NCBI GenBank assembly: GCA_910589595.1 | Contig: CAJUTM010000019.1 | Span: forward strand, 1 to 63,120 | DNA: 63,120 bases | Reading direction: 5' to 3' | Source: an uncultured Eubacterium sp. | GTDB lineage: Bacteria > Bacillota > Clostridia > Lachnospirales > Lachnospiraceae | Shown here: in pieces, positions 16,608-25,685 of the stretch | How positions within the stretch are numbered: the first letter of the stretch is position 1 | Layout: every line of letters starts with the position of its first letter | Made by a program: the position numbers and the translations under genes | The notes under the pieces: generated by a model | The model's database searches: none | The model's input: the letters and a program-made list of their open reading frames with translations, nothing else | What the model was told of the DNA's origin: nothing

Positions 16608-16660
16608 TTAGCCTGACGGCGGCAACTCGAACCCGTTTGACTTGTTACCGTCAGGCTGTC
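16608..16660. repeat. Dispersed stem-loop repeat, copy 1
   Basis: The arms AGCCTGACGG and CCGTCAGGCT flank a partly paired interior (CAACTC / GACTTG). The same sequence, in the opposite orientation and slightly diverged, occurs at 46145-46192. Both copies lie between two minus-strand genes. The T run needed for a terminator is absent, so a REP-like intergenic repeat is the better reading. Confidence 0.6.
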
Positions 16661-16692
16661 ATCGTATATAGCAATATATAAGTTTCGACGTA

Positions 16693-17496
16693 TTAGTATG
16701 CCTCAATATCAACCAGTGATGTATTCTCCACACGCCTTGGCAGAACAGAATTGGCAAAACTGATAAACTCGTCGGCCCCGTCGCTCACAAAAAAGTCATG
16801 TGTGACCTCTCCGCCTGCAGGCGCCAATAACTCTTTTTCCTTTAACATTTCCTTCAGGGACTTTGCCGTTTCATAAGCCGGATTTACAAGTCTGACCCCA
16901 TCGCCTGTCTCTCGTCCGATAACCCCCCTCAGCAGCGGATAATGCGTACACCCGAGTACTAACGAATCAATCTCGTACTCTTTCATATCATGCAGGTAAC
17001 GCCCCACTACATCCTCGGTAATCCGGTCTTCAAAAAGGCCCTCTTCTACAAGCGGCACAAAGAGAGGACATGCTTTACTGACAACCGTGATTTCCGCATC
17101 TATCTGGTGCAGATACCGCTCATAAATACCGCTCTTAATCGTGCTTCGGGTACCAAGCACACCTATTTTCTTATTTCTCGTTGTTTCCGCAGCCATCTTT
17201 GCTCCCGGTCGCACCACGTCAACAATCGGTACATCGACCATTTCCTCCAGCTCCTCGCGAGCCAGTGCGCTTGCCGTATTACAGGCGATTACAATCGCTT
17301 TTACTTTTCTCGTCTGCAAAAATCTGGCAATCTGCCTACTGTATTTGCAAACCGTCGCTTTCGACTTCGTACCGTATGGTACGCGGGCGGTATCGCCAAA
17401 ATATACCAGACTCTCCCCCGGCAGTTGCCGCATAATTTCTTTGGCAACAGTTAATCCTCCGACACCGGAATCAAAGATGCCAATCGGTGCATTCAT
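16693..17496 (-). CDS. murI: Glutamate racemase
   Basis: A 267-residue enzyme that makes D-glutamate for peptidoglycan. It has FDSGVGGLTV at the N-terminus and the two catalytic cysteines in CNTASA and LGCTHYPLL. The ATG at 17496 is preceded by AAAGGAGGAA; longer in-frame starts upstream lack a site. It follows the RND exporter gene by 44 bp on the same strand. Confidence 0.95.
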   Translation of the reverse strand: MNAPIGIFDSGVGGLTVAKEIMRQLPGESLVYFGDTARVPYGTKSKATVCKYSRQIARFLQTRKVKAIVIACNTASALAREELEEMVDVPIVDVVRPGAKMAAETTRNKKIGVLGTRSTIKSGIYERYLHQIDAEITVVSKACPLFVPLVEEGLFEDRITEDVVGRYLHDMKEYEIDSLVLGCTHYPLLRGVIGRETGDGVRLVNPAYETAKSLKEMLKEKELLAPAGGEVTHDFFVSDGADEFISFANSVLPRRVENTSLVDIEAY

Positions 17497-17540
17497 AGTA
17501 TTCCTCCTTTCCGGAAACATTTGTAATCGGGGAACCATTT

Positions 17541-20500
17541 TTAATCTATATCTTTTTCCGTTATATCTTTCTTGCGGTTAAACATATCATAAATACATGG
17601 TACGACAAACAAAGTCAGAAGCGTACCGTAAATCAATCCTCCAATGGTAACAATCGCCATCGGCCTCGTCATATCCGTTCCCATACTGTTTCCGGCTATC
17701 ATTGGCACAAGACCCAGTACTGTCGTGACTGCCGTCATCAGAATCGGGCGGAGACGGGTGACGCCGGCTTCCTGTATCGCCTGCCGCTTCTCCATCCCTC
17801 CACGCCGCAGTTGGTTGATGTAATCAACAAGCACAATACCATTATTTACAATAATACCCGCCAACATGACAAAACCAATCATGGCGATAACGCTCACATC
17901 ACTACCGGATATCCAAAGACCGAGGAAACCACCGGTAAAGGCAAGCGGAATCGTAAACAGAATGATAAACGGCGATAACAGGGATTGGAACTGCGCCACC
18001 ATAATCAGATACATGAGGATAACACCTAAGAGCATCATCAAAAGTACCTGCCCCATCGCTTCCATCGTCGCTTCATTTTCACCATCGAAAATAATTTCGT
18101 ATCCCGCCGGCGCCTTGTAATCTTTGAGCGCACGTTCCACATCAGCGGCAACATCGCTTATGATAAATCCCTCGTCTATTTCTGCCTTAACGGTAAGAAC
18201 TCTCATCTGCCCGTCGTGCAAAATATTATTCGGCGAATCCGCCACCTTAAAATCTGCAATCTTATTCAGCTTTACTTTTTTATTTTTCTTCGTTTCAGGG
18301 TCGGTATAGTCTATCTTCATATTGCGGATATCTTTGCGCGTCAATGACTCATCCGCGGATGATTCCACGTAAATACCGAAATTATCCGTATCCGTTGATA
18401 CTGTCGACACGGAAGAAGCGTCTTTTACTTTGGCATGAATTTGCTGATATACCTGCGCCACGGTAAGGGAATACTTCATCGCCTTTGCCTTATCTACCGC
18501 AATGCGGTATTCCTGACCGGAATCCTCCAGACCGTTCGTAATCTCCGACAGGCCGTCTACCTCTTCCAGACGTGCCATAATATCTTCCGAGACATTCTGC
18601 AGCTTATCCAAATCTTTTCCTTTTACCATGATAACAACGCCATTGCCCATCAGGGCGCTCATATCCATGGCCGAAGCGTTTACATCCACTTCACAGTCCA
18701 AATCTCTTGTATTTTCTGTTATGCGGTCGGTAATTTCCTGATTGCTTAACTCACGCTCTTCTTTGAGCAAAACATACATCGTAACAACATCTTCGCCGCT
18801 TCCTCCTGTCAGCATGGACATCGAAGAGCCATTGCCAATATAGGCGCCCACCGTCTCCACATCCGGCACCTCGCGGATTCTTTTCATTGCCTCATTGGAA
18901 ATCTTCTTTGTCTCTTTTAAATCCGTATCTTCTTCCAAGGTGAGACTGACCGTCATCTGCGTACTCTCCATTTCCGGCATCATTGAGAAGCCGCGGCGGA
19001 ATGAGAGTGCGGCAAACAGAATAAGGAAAACAATGGAACCTGCAAAGACAAGCCATTTGAAGCGGAGAACCCCGCCAATCAGTTTTCCGTATATGCGCTG
19101 CATCGCCCCCACAATGCGAAATTCTTTTGCCGTAACATGCTTAATCATACCGGCCGACATCGCAGGCACAAGCGTCAGCGCTACGAGCAGACTGGCTCCC
19201 AGCGTATAAGCAAGCGTCAACGCCAAATCAACAAAAAGCTGTTTTGTAACACCCTCTGTAAAAATAATCGGTGAAAATACACAGACCGTTGTGAGGGTCG
19301 AGGCAATAATCGCTCCCGCCACCTGTTTGGCGCCCTCCACTGCCGCCTTGCGGGTAGAATACCCCTCCTGTTTCAAACGGAAAATGTTTTCAATTACGAC
19401 AACCGAGTTATCTACCAGCATGCCGACGCCTAATGCCAGACCGGAAAGAGAGATAATATTGAGCGTCACGCCGCTGAAATACATCCCCACAATCGCCGCC
19501 ACTACACTGAGTGGAATAGAGCAGGCAACAATCAATGTCGGATGGAAATCCTTTAAGAAGAACAGCAATATTAAAATCGCCAAAATTCCTCCGATAAGTA
19601 AGTTCTGAATGACAGCGTCCACTACAAGGTCAATGTAAACGCCCTGATTCATCAGAATGGAAATGTGCAGTCCTTCGTTTTCCTCTTCCAGTTTTTGGAA
19701 ACGTTTTTCCAAGTCTCCCGTCACATCACCGGTAGAAAATCCGGACTGCTTCTGCATCGTGACCAAAACTGCCGGATTGCCATTGACAACGGTATATACA
19801 TCATCGCTGTTGTCCGTTACGGCCACGTCTGCCACATCGCTCAGCAAAATCGGGTCGAGACCGTCGATTCCCAAATCACAAATCACTAAATCTTTTATAT
19901 TATCCGTTGACTGTATCTTATCGCCGACACGCACAAGATAAGAAGCATCGTCTTCCGTCACATAGCCGGATGGCATATCAAAGTTTTCTGCCTTTAATAT
20001 GTTTTCCACCATTTCCTTAGTAATAATCTTGTTCAAATCAGCATTTTCTTTCGTCGTCTTTCGATTATCCTTAAGCTGCTTTTTGGCATCGTCTAGTTTA
20101 GCCGCGCCACTGTTCATCTGCGCCTCGGATACACTGAGCTGAATACTTGCCAGAATTTTCTGCTTATTCAACTGCTCTAACGCTTCTGTCGTCGATATCT
20201 TTCCCTGTTGCAGCTTCTTTTTCGTCGCCGTCAGTTTTTTCAGACCGCTGGCAATTTTTTTCTTTGCCGTTGTTATTTTCTTCTTATTGGCTTGCAGCGT
20301 CGGCTCCTGTTTTTCCAACTCCTGCAGACCGCTCTGTGCCTGCGAAAGATTTTTCGACAACTCCTGTATCTTATCCGGCAATTCATTTTCTTTGAGGCCG
20401 TTCTGCTCCAACTGGCCGCGGACTACCTGTAATTGCGTCTTCACAGCAGCCAGAGAAGTTCTCAGCTCCTGCGGCGCCTTATCGCCGAGAGCGTCTATCT

Positions 20501-21485
20501 GTGATTGCAGCGACGTCTCCTGCGCCGTCAACTGTTTCAGGCTTGACTGCAGCGTTTCCATTTGCGATTTCGCTGTCTGCAATGTCTTAACCGTTGCCTG
20601 CAGCGACGCCTTGTTGGCCGCTACCGTTGCCAGTCCGGTATTCACCTGCTTCTCCGTCTTTTCTAATGTCTTTTTCTGCTCTTTTATCTGCTTAATGTTC
20701 TCATCAATCGTCTTCAGACCCTCTCGGATTTGCTCCGAGGCAGAATTTAACTTTGTCTCCCCTTTGGCAATCTTATCTGCCGTCTTTTCCTTGCCGTCCG
20801 CCAACTTATCTTTTCCGTCTTCAATTTCTTTCTTACCCTTATCTATCTTCTCCTGTGCGTCAGAAAGCTTACCATCAATAGCGTCCTGAACGATTTCATT
20901 CATCTTATCCAGTTTTTTCTGCTGAAGCAGCACCTGAATCTTCTTTTCCACGGCGCCGGATTCATTGACCGAAGCAACTCCCTCCACACTTTCCAGCTCC
21001 GGTATAATATCCTGTTTCGCCCGCTTCGTCACCTCGGCGCTTTCCAGCTTATCATAGTCGAGAGCCGCTACCATAATCGGCATCATATCCGGATTGAGCT
21101 TCATAATCGTCGGGCTGCCGATACTGTCATCCCACTGTGCCGTAACCATATCCAGATTTTCCCGCATATCTACAGTTGTAGAACCCATGTCCGTGCCATC
21201 ATTAAATTCCATCATTACTACCGACATATTATTAATTGACATGGACTGCACTGCTTTTACATTATTAATACGGGCCATGGACTGCTCGACCGGCTCCGTA
21301 ACAGCCTTTTCCACTTCTTCGGGACTGGCCCCCGCATAAGTTGTCATCACAATCGCATACGGAAATTCCATACTCGGCAGAAAATCCGTACTCATATTGC
21401 GAAATGACAAAAAACCAAGAACCAATATAATAACCACGCCTACAAAAACTGTAAACGGTTTTCTAACACTGAATTTTGATAACAC
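17541..21485 (-). CDS. RND-family efflux permease with a large coiled-coil insertion
   Basis: A 1314-residue RND permease (AcrB/SwrC type), over 250 residues longer than usual. The N-terminus (VRKPFTVFVGVVIILVLG, then STDFLPSMEFP and YAGASPEEVEKAVTEPVE) and the two membrane bundles are typical; VGMLVDNSVVVIENIFR and LAGIIVNNGIVLVDYINQLRR are hallmark helices. Roughly residues 200-480, in the first extracellular portion, form a Lys/Gln/Glu-rich coiled coil that replaces part of the porter/docking region. The start is GTG at 21485 with AAGGGGGG upstream; an overlapping ATG (21489) is out of frame. It has its own promoter within the ctp-murI strand. Substrate unknown. Confidence 0.92.
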   Translation of the reverse strand: MLSKFSVRKPFTVFVGVVIILVLGFLSFRNMSTDFLPSMEFPYAIVMTTYAGASPEEVEKAVTEPVEQSMARINNVKAVQSMSINNMSVVMMEFNDGTDMGSTTVDMRENLDMVTAQWDDSIGSPTIMKLNPDMMPIMVAALDYDKLESAEVTKRAKQDIIPELESVEGVASVNESGAVEKKIQVLLQQKKLDKMNEIVQDAIDGKLSDAQEKIDKGKKEIEDGKDKLADGKEKTADKIAKGETKLNSASEQIREGLKTIDENIKQIKEQKKTLEKTEKQVNTGLATVAANKASLQATVKTLQTAKSQMETLQSSLKQLTAQETSLQSQIDALGDKAPQELRTSLAAVKTQLQVVRGQLEQNGLKENELPDKIQELSKNLSQAQSGLQELEKQEPTLQANKKKITTAKKKIASGLKKLTATKKKLQQGKISTTEALEQLNKQKILASIQLSVSEAQMNSGAAKLDDAKKQLKDNRKTTKENADLNKIITKEMVENILKAENFDMPSGYVTEDDASYLVRVGDKIQSTDNIKDLVICDLGIDGLDPILLSDVADVAVTDNSDDVYTVVNGNPAVLVTMQKQSGFSTGDVTGDLEKRFQKLEEENEGLHISILMNQGVYIDLVVDAVIQNLLIGGILAILILLFFLKDFHPTLIVACSIPLSVVAAIVGMYFSGVTLNIISLSGLALGVGMLVDNSVVVIENIFRLKQEGYSTRKAAVEGAKQVAGAIIASTLTTVCVFSPIIFTEGVTKQLFVDLALTLAYTLGASLLVALTLVPAMSAGMIKHVTAKEFRIVGAMQRIYGKLIGGVLRFKWLVFAGSIVFLILFAALSFRRGFSMMPEMESTQMTVSLTLEEDTDLKETKKISNEAMKRIREVPDVETVGAYIGNGSSMSMLTGGSGEDVVTMYVLLKEERELSNQEITDRITENTRDLDCEVDVNASAMDMSALMGNGVVIMVKGKDLDKLQNVSEDIMARLEEVDGLSEITNGLEDSGQEYRIAVDKAKAMKYSLTVAQVYQQIHAKVKDASSVSTVSTDTDNFGIYVESSADESLTRKDIRNMKIDYTDPETKKNKKVKLNKIADFKVADSPNNILHDGQMRVLTVKAEIDEGFIISDVAADVERALKDYKAPAGYEIIFDGENEATMEAMGQVLLMMLLGVILMYLIMVAQFQSLLSPFIILFTIPLAFTGGFLGLWISGSDVSVIAMIGFVMLAGIIVNNGIVLVDYINQLRRGGMEKRQAIQEAGVTRLRPILMTAVTTVLGLVPMIAGNSMGTDMTRPMAIVTIGGLIYGTLLTLFVVPCIYDMFNRKKDITEKDID

Positions 21486-21525
21486 TCATATGCCCCCCTT
21501 AAAATCATGTTGTCAACCGTTCTTC

Positions 21526-21554
21526 ATTGTAACATTATCCAGTAACAGGTTCAA
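21526..21554 (-). promoter_or_regulatory. Promoter of the RND permease gene
   Basis: On the minus strand TTGAAC and TACAAT are exactly 17 bp apart, about 40 bases before the GTG start. So the permease can be transcribed apart from the ftsEX-ctp genes. Confidence 0.7.
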
Positions 21555-21599
21555 CTATGAAACAAAGGCATATTGTGAAAAAAGTGTGTCCTCACGGTT

Positions 21600-22805
21600 T
21601 TATTTTACGATTTGCTCTTCCAGAACTTCCTGCGCCTTTTGAAGCTGAATATCTTTCTTTCCTCCTGACTGCTGCGAATCGCCGGCGCTCCTGACTTCCA
21701 CATCCGGCGTCAGTCCTTTCCCCTGTATACAGCGTTTGCTCGGGAGAAGATATTCCCCTGTCGTCAGCTTGATTCCACCCCCACAGGAACTTTCTAATGA
21801 AAAGACGGTCTGTACAATCCCTTTGCCAAAACTTTTTGTTCCCAGCAAAACAGCCGCCTTGCGGTCCTGCATGCAGCCGGCAAATACTTCCGAAGCGCTC
21901 GCGCTCCCCTCGTTAATTAAAACTACTACCGGCTTGTCAAAATGCTGTTCATCGGTAGATGTATACAGTTTATCTCCCTTTACGCGATTTTTTTCCGTAA
22001 TAAGCTCACCCTTTGGCAGCATATAATCGAGCATCTCAATCGTCGCCGTCAAGGAACCGCCCCCATTATTGCGTAAATCAATAATCAAGCCCTTTTCGCC
22101 CTCTTTTTCCAGTCGGGAAACGGCATCTTTAAATTGTTTGACGGTTTCTTTATCAAAACGGGAAACGCATACATATCCCATCTTCCCTTTCAACATCTTA
22201 CTCGTCACCGTCTGTACAATAATCTTTTCACAGACTACGGTTACCTCCTTGGAGACGGTCTCCCCATTCTCCTTGCGCAGAACTGTCAGTACCGACTTCT
22301 TTCCCTCTTCTCCTTTGATTTGGCTGACCGCTTCCGTCAGACTTATTTTGCGAATCTCCTTACCGTTTATCTTCACAAGTTCGTCTCCGGCTTTCAATCC
22401 CGCTCTCTCCGCCGGCCGGCCTTTTTGTACCTCTGTTATAATCTTGCTTCCTGTCTTCTCATCCTGACGGATGGAAGCGCCTATTCCCGCATAGTCCCCC
22501 TCGATATTCTCCATACTCTCTTTCAGTTCCTGCGACGTATAATAGACCGAATAGCGGTCTCCCAACGCAGCCACCATTCCTTTCGCTGCATATTCGGATA
22601 TCTTCTGCTTCGGAGTATCTTCTTTCCAATAATAGCGGTCAATATAGGATTCTACTACTGTCGCCCTCTCCCATATATCATCTGCTGTCGAGCGGTTAAA
22701 TGAGATATGGATACCAAAATACCTTGTTACCACAAGAAACAAAACAATGAGCAGTATCCCCGCTATCATCCCTTTGATAAAACTTATTCTATTACCCCGT
22801 TTCAT
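21600..22805 (-). CDS. S41-family C-terminal processing peptidase (Ctp), membrane anchored
   Basis: A 401-residue protease with an N-terminal membrane anchor (about residues 10-30). A PDZ domain follows (IGASIRQDEKTGSKIITEV, ERAGLKAGDELVKINGKEI). The catalytic Ser is in INEGSASASEVFAGCMQDR and the Lys in GTKSFGKGIVQTV. S41 proteases trim or degrade exported proteins, often peptidoglycan hydrolases. The ATG at 22805 has GGAGGATA upstream; an upstream ATG at 22835 lacks one. It lies 16 bp after the EnvC-like gene, so it probably acts on that factor or its partners at the septum. Confidence 0.93.
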   Translation of the reverse strand: MKRGNRISFIKGMIAGILLIVLFLVVTRYFGIHISFNRSTADDIWERATVVESYIDRYYWKEDTPKQKISEYAAKGMVAALGDRYSVYYTSQELKESMENIEGDYAGIGASIRQDEKTGSKIITEVQKGRPAERAGLKAGDELVKINGKEIRKISLTEAVSQIKGEEGKKSVLTVLRKENGETVSKEVTVVCEKIIVQTVTSKMLKGKMGYVCVSRFDKETVKQFKDAVSRLEKEGEKGLIIDLRNNGGGSLTATIEMLDYMLPKGELITEKNRVKGDKLYTSTDEQHFDKPVVVLINEGSASASEVFAGCMQDRKAAVLLGTKSFGKGIVQTVFSLESSCGGGIKLTTGEYLLPSKRCIQGKGLTPDVEVRSAGDSQQSGGKKDIQLQKAQEVLEEQIVK

Positions 22806-22821
22806 TACTATCCTCCATTCT

Positions 22822-24021
22822 CTATCTTGAAACATAATTAAGCGGATTCACATACGTTCCGTTTTTTGATACCCCGAAATGTAAATGAGGGCCTGTGGAA
22901 ATGCCCGTGGAACCGACATAACCGATTACTTGTCCTTTGCTGACAGTATCGCCGGCTTTCACAATCCGGCGGGAACAGTGCATATAGACGGTATAAAGAC
23001 GTTTCCCATGCGATATCATGATGTAGTTGCCGGCGCTTGAACTATATGTCGACGTCACGACGCGTCCGCTTCCCGCCGCTAACACGGGAGTTCCTGAGGC
23101 AATCGCCAAATCCACCCCCCGATGGTAACTGCTGGCCCCTGCTCTCGGACTCTTTCTCGGTCCAAAAGACGAAGAAATGCGTCCGGCGCTGCCACGGAGC
23201 GGCCAGCGAAGTCCTGAGCGGGAGGCCTTTTCGTCGGAATCATCACCCTCCTCCCCCTGCTCTCTGTCTATCTCTTCCTGCTTTTTCTGCAGAAGTTCTT
23301 CTACCTTATTCTCTGCGTCAATCGCCTGACGGATGTACTCGTCCGCTCGTTCCTGCGAAGAATCCAGCTTTTCATTATATTTTTTTATTTCTTCTTTCTT
23401 TTTCTTTTTGAGTTCCGTTACATACTGCTTCTCTGTTCTGGTTTCGCTTTCCAGTTCTAACAGTTCGTTCCGTCTTCTCTGCAAGTCTTTTTCCTGTGCG
23501 CTCACTTCGCTTTTTATCTTCCTGAAATTAGTAAAAATCCGGTTATCATAATTGCTAATCTTCTCTACATATTCGGAGCGTCCGAGCAGGCTCGACATGC
23601 TCGTAGCGCCAAAAATAATCTGCCAATATTCTCCATTGCCATTTTCATACATATATTTTATGCGCTTTTTCATTGTGATATACTGCTTTTGCTCCTCTTC
23701 CTGAGCCTGTTTGAGATTCCTGTCGGCCGTTTTCAATTCCGTATTCGCTTTCGCTATTTTCTTTCCCAGCTCTTCCAGTGATTCTTCCAGTTCTCCGGTC
23801 TTTTTATCCAATTTTTCAATATAAACGAGCGATTTCTCCCTCACCTTTTCTATCTCCTGTATTTCCTTTTGCAGTCCGGCCGCCTTTTTTTCGAAACTCT
23901 TCTGCTTTTTCTCTTCCTCCCTGATTTCCCTGTCATAATTAACCGCCTGTGTGTGGCTTCCCGTCAATACAAGAAAAAGGGCGCAGAGCATGGCAATCTG
24001 CATAAGATAGCGCTTTCGCAT
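22822..24021 (-). CDS. EnvC/PcsB-like murein hydrolase (coiled coil plus M23 domain)
   Basis: A 399-residue exported protein. After a signal peptide (ends near THTQA), residues about 28-250 form a long coiled coil of Glu/Lys heptads. A C-terminal M23 domain spans about 275-399 with YHRGVDLA, YTVYMHCSR and GPHLHFGVSKNGTYVNPL, the zinc and catalytic residues being present. In EnvC and PcsB the coiled coil docks on FtsX, and FtsEX ATP hydrolysis switches on septal peptidoglycan cleavage. The gene directly follows ftsX (19 bp), so the same partnership is expected. Confidence 0.92.
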   Translation of the reverse strand: MRKRYLMQIAMLCALFLVLTGSHTQAVNYDREIREEEKKQKSFEKKAAGLQKEIQEIEKVREKSLVYIEKLDKKTGELEESLEELGKKIAKANTELKTADRNLKQAQEEEQKQYITMKKRIKYMYENGNGEYWQIIFGATSMSSLLGRSEYVEKISNYDNRIFTNFRKIKSEVSAQEKDLQRRRNELLELESETRTEKQYVTELKKKKKEEIKKYNEKLDSSQERADEYIRQAIDAENKVEELLQKKQEEIDREQGEEGDDSDEKASRSGLRWPLRGSAGRISSSFGPRKSPRAGASSYHRGVDLAIASGTPVLAAGSGRVVTSTYSSSAGNYIMISHGKRLYTVYMHCSRRIVKAGDTVSKGQVIGYVGSTGISTGPHLHFGVSKNGTYVNPLNYVSR

Positions 24022-24040
24022 TTCAATCTCTCCTTTATTG

Positions 24041-24958
24041 TCAAATATTCAAATTGCGCCTTACCGTTATAAAACTGCCGGCAAATCCAATCCCTGTCCC
24101 CACGATAAGGGAGAGCGGCACCAGCACGGAAAAAACCTGTCCGGCAGATAGGAATGACAATTCCTGTGTGAACAGGGAAAAGTGACTGTGAACATACTGA
24201 ATCAATCGTCCATACGTGAGAGACAGAACAATGAGCGGGAGTATGGCTCCCACCAGACCGATGACAATTCCCTCGACAATAAACGGCGCCCAGATAAAGA
24301 AATCCGCGGCCCCCATAAGACGCATAATGGCAATTTCCTGACGCCGGACAACGATACCGGTAGCAATAGTAGAATGAATCAAAAAGACCGATACTAAAAG
24401 CAGCACCGTTATCAACACTATCGTTATCACTCCCACAAGCTGGTTAAAGTTCGATAAGCCGCCCGCCACCTCGTCCGATTTCTTGATATCTCTTATGCCG
24501 GCAACGGTTTTCAGGTATTCTACAAGTATATCCTGCTTGGCAATGTCCTTTAGATAGATTTCATAGGAGGCGGAATCCGCCAACGGATTATCATCTCCAA
24601 AACTTTCTATCAAATCCGGCGAATCGGCAAAATTCTCCTCTTTGAACCGCCTCCATGCCTCTTCCGCCGACACAAAAATAATCTTGTCAACTTCCTCTCT
24701 TGTGCGAATCGCATCGCCTATCATTTGAATGCCCTGTTCCGTTATCGCTTCATCAAAAAATACCGAAACCCCGACCGAATGTTCCGCGCTGTGAACAATA
24801 TGCCGGAAATTGCCGAGCACAAAATAGAACAATCCAAAGACAAACAGGCACGCCGCAACCGTTCCCACCGAAGCCAGCGTAAACATACGGTTCTTCCTCA
24901 AATTCACAAGTCCCTGTTTGAGGCTATATAAAAATAGGTTAATCCCTTTCATATTCAT
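24041..24958 (-). CDS. ftsX: Cell division protein FtsX (permease-like)
   Basis: A 305-residue membrane protein with one N-terminal transmembrane helix, an extracellular loop (about residues 50-170) and three C-terminal helices, as in FtsX. Landmarks are NLRKNRMFTLASVG and ATGIVVRRQEIAIMRLMGA. It transmits FtsE ATPase cycles to an external murein hydrolase. Its start overlaps the end of ftsE by 20 bases (an alternative ATG lies at 24952). Confidence 0.95.
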   Translation of the reverse strand: MNMKGINLFLYSLKQGLVNLRKNRMFTLASVGTVAACLFVFGLFYFVLGNFRHIVHSAEHSVGVSVFFDEAITEQGIQMIGDAIRTREEVDKIIFVSAEEAWRRFKEENFADSPDLIESFGDDNPLADSASYEIYLKDIAKQDILVEYLKTVAGIRDIKKSDEVAGGLSNFNQLVGVITIVLITVLLLVSVFLIHSTIATGIVVRRQEIAIMRLMGAADFFIWAPFIVEGIVIGLVGAILPLIVLSLTYGRLIQYVHSHFSLFTQELSFLSAGQVFSVLVPLSLIVGTGIGFAGSFITVRRNLNI

Positions 24959-25655
24959 ACCCGCCTTTTTTGTCGTCCCGAACTAAATGTCCCTCCTCTA
25001 AAGTAATCACTCTCTTCTGCATAATGTCTACCACATCGTTGTTATGAGTGACGACTACAACTGTAGTCCCCATCTTATTCACTTCCTGCAGCAACATCAT
25101 AATATCCCACGCCGTCTCCGAATCTAAGTTTCCGGTAGGCTCATCCGCCAGTAAAATGGCGGGACGGTTGACTAACGCTCTGGCAATCGCCACACGCTGC
25201 TGCTCTCCTCCCGACAATTCATGCGGATAGGCGTCCGCTTTCCCTTTCAAATCAACCATCTCCAACATAATCGGAACGTTAATGGCAATCTGCCTCTTCG
25301 GCACTCCGATTATCTGCTGGGCAAAGGCAATATTGTCGTACACCGTCTTTTTCCCCAGCAGGCGGAAATCCTGAAACACCACACCGATTTGACGACGGTA
25401 CACAGACACTTGTTTTCTCTTTAATTCCGTAACCTGCCGGCCTCCCACAAAAAGCCGTCCTCCGGTCGGATTCAGTTCTTTCAGGAGCAATTTAATAAAA
25501 GTGGATTTGCCGGACCCACTTTTACCAACTACAAAAACAAATTCTCCTTTATGAATCCGAATTGATATATCGTGCAGAGCGTCTACTCCCTCTGTATACT
25601 GCTTCGAAATATGCTCCATAGCAATCATGGGAATCACTTTTTTTCTGCTTTCCAT
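24939..25655 (-). CDS. ftsE: Cell division ATP-binding protein FtsE
   Basis: A 238-residue ABC ATPase: Walker A GKSGSGKST, the Q loop in VVFQDFRLL, signature LSGGEQQRVAIARALV, and Walker B ILLADEPTGNLD. MEHISKQY and the overlap with ftsX identify it as FtsE. A GAGGAAGGA site precedes the ATG at 25655; an internal ATG a few codons on is also possible. Only 30 bp separate it from the CdaR-like gene upstream. Confidence 0.95.
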   Translation of the reverse strand: MESRKKVIPMIAMEHISKQYTEGVDALHDISIRIHKGEFVFVVGKSGSGKSTFIKLLLKELNPTGGRLFVGGRQVTELKRKQVSVYRRQIGVVFQDFRLLGKKTVYDNIAFAQQIIGVPKRQIAINVPIMLEMVDLKGKADAYPHELSGGEQQRVAIARALVNRPAILLADEPTGNLDSETAWDIMMLLQEVNKMGTTVVVVTHNNDVVDIMQKRVITLEEGHLVRDDKKGGYEYERD

Positions 25656-25685
25656 CCCGTCAGTCCTTCCTCAATCCTCTGACTC

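Noticed and set aside
20287..20889. 200-codon plus-strand frame opposite the RND coiled coil
   Set aside because: Cys/Ser-rich shadow of Lys/Glu/Gln codons on the real strand.
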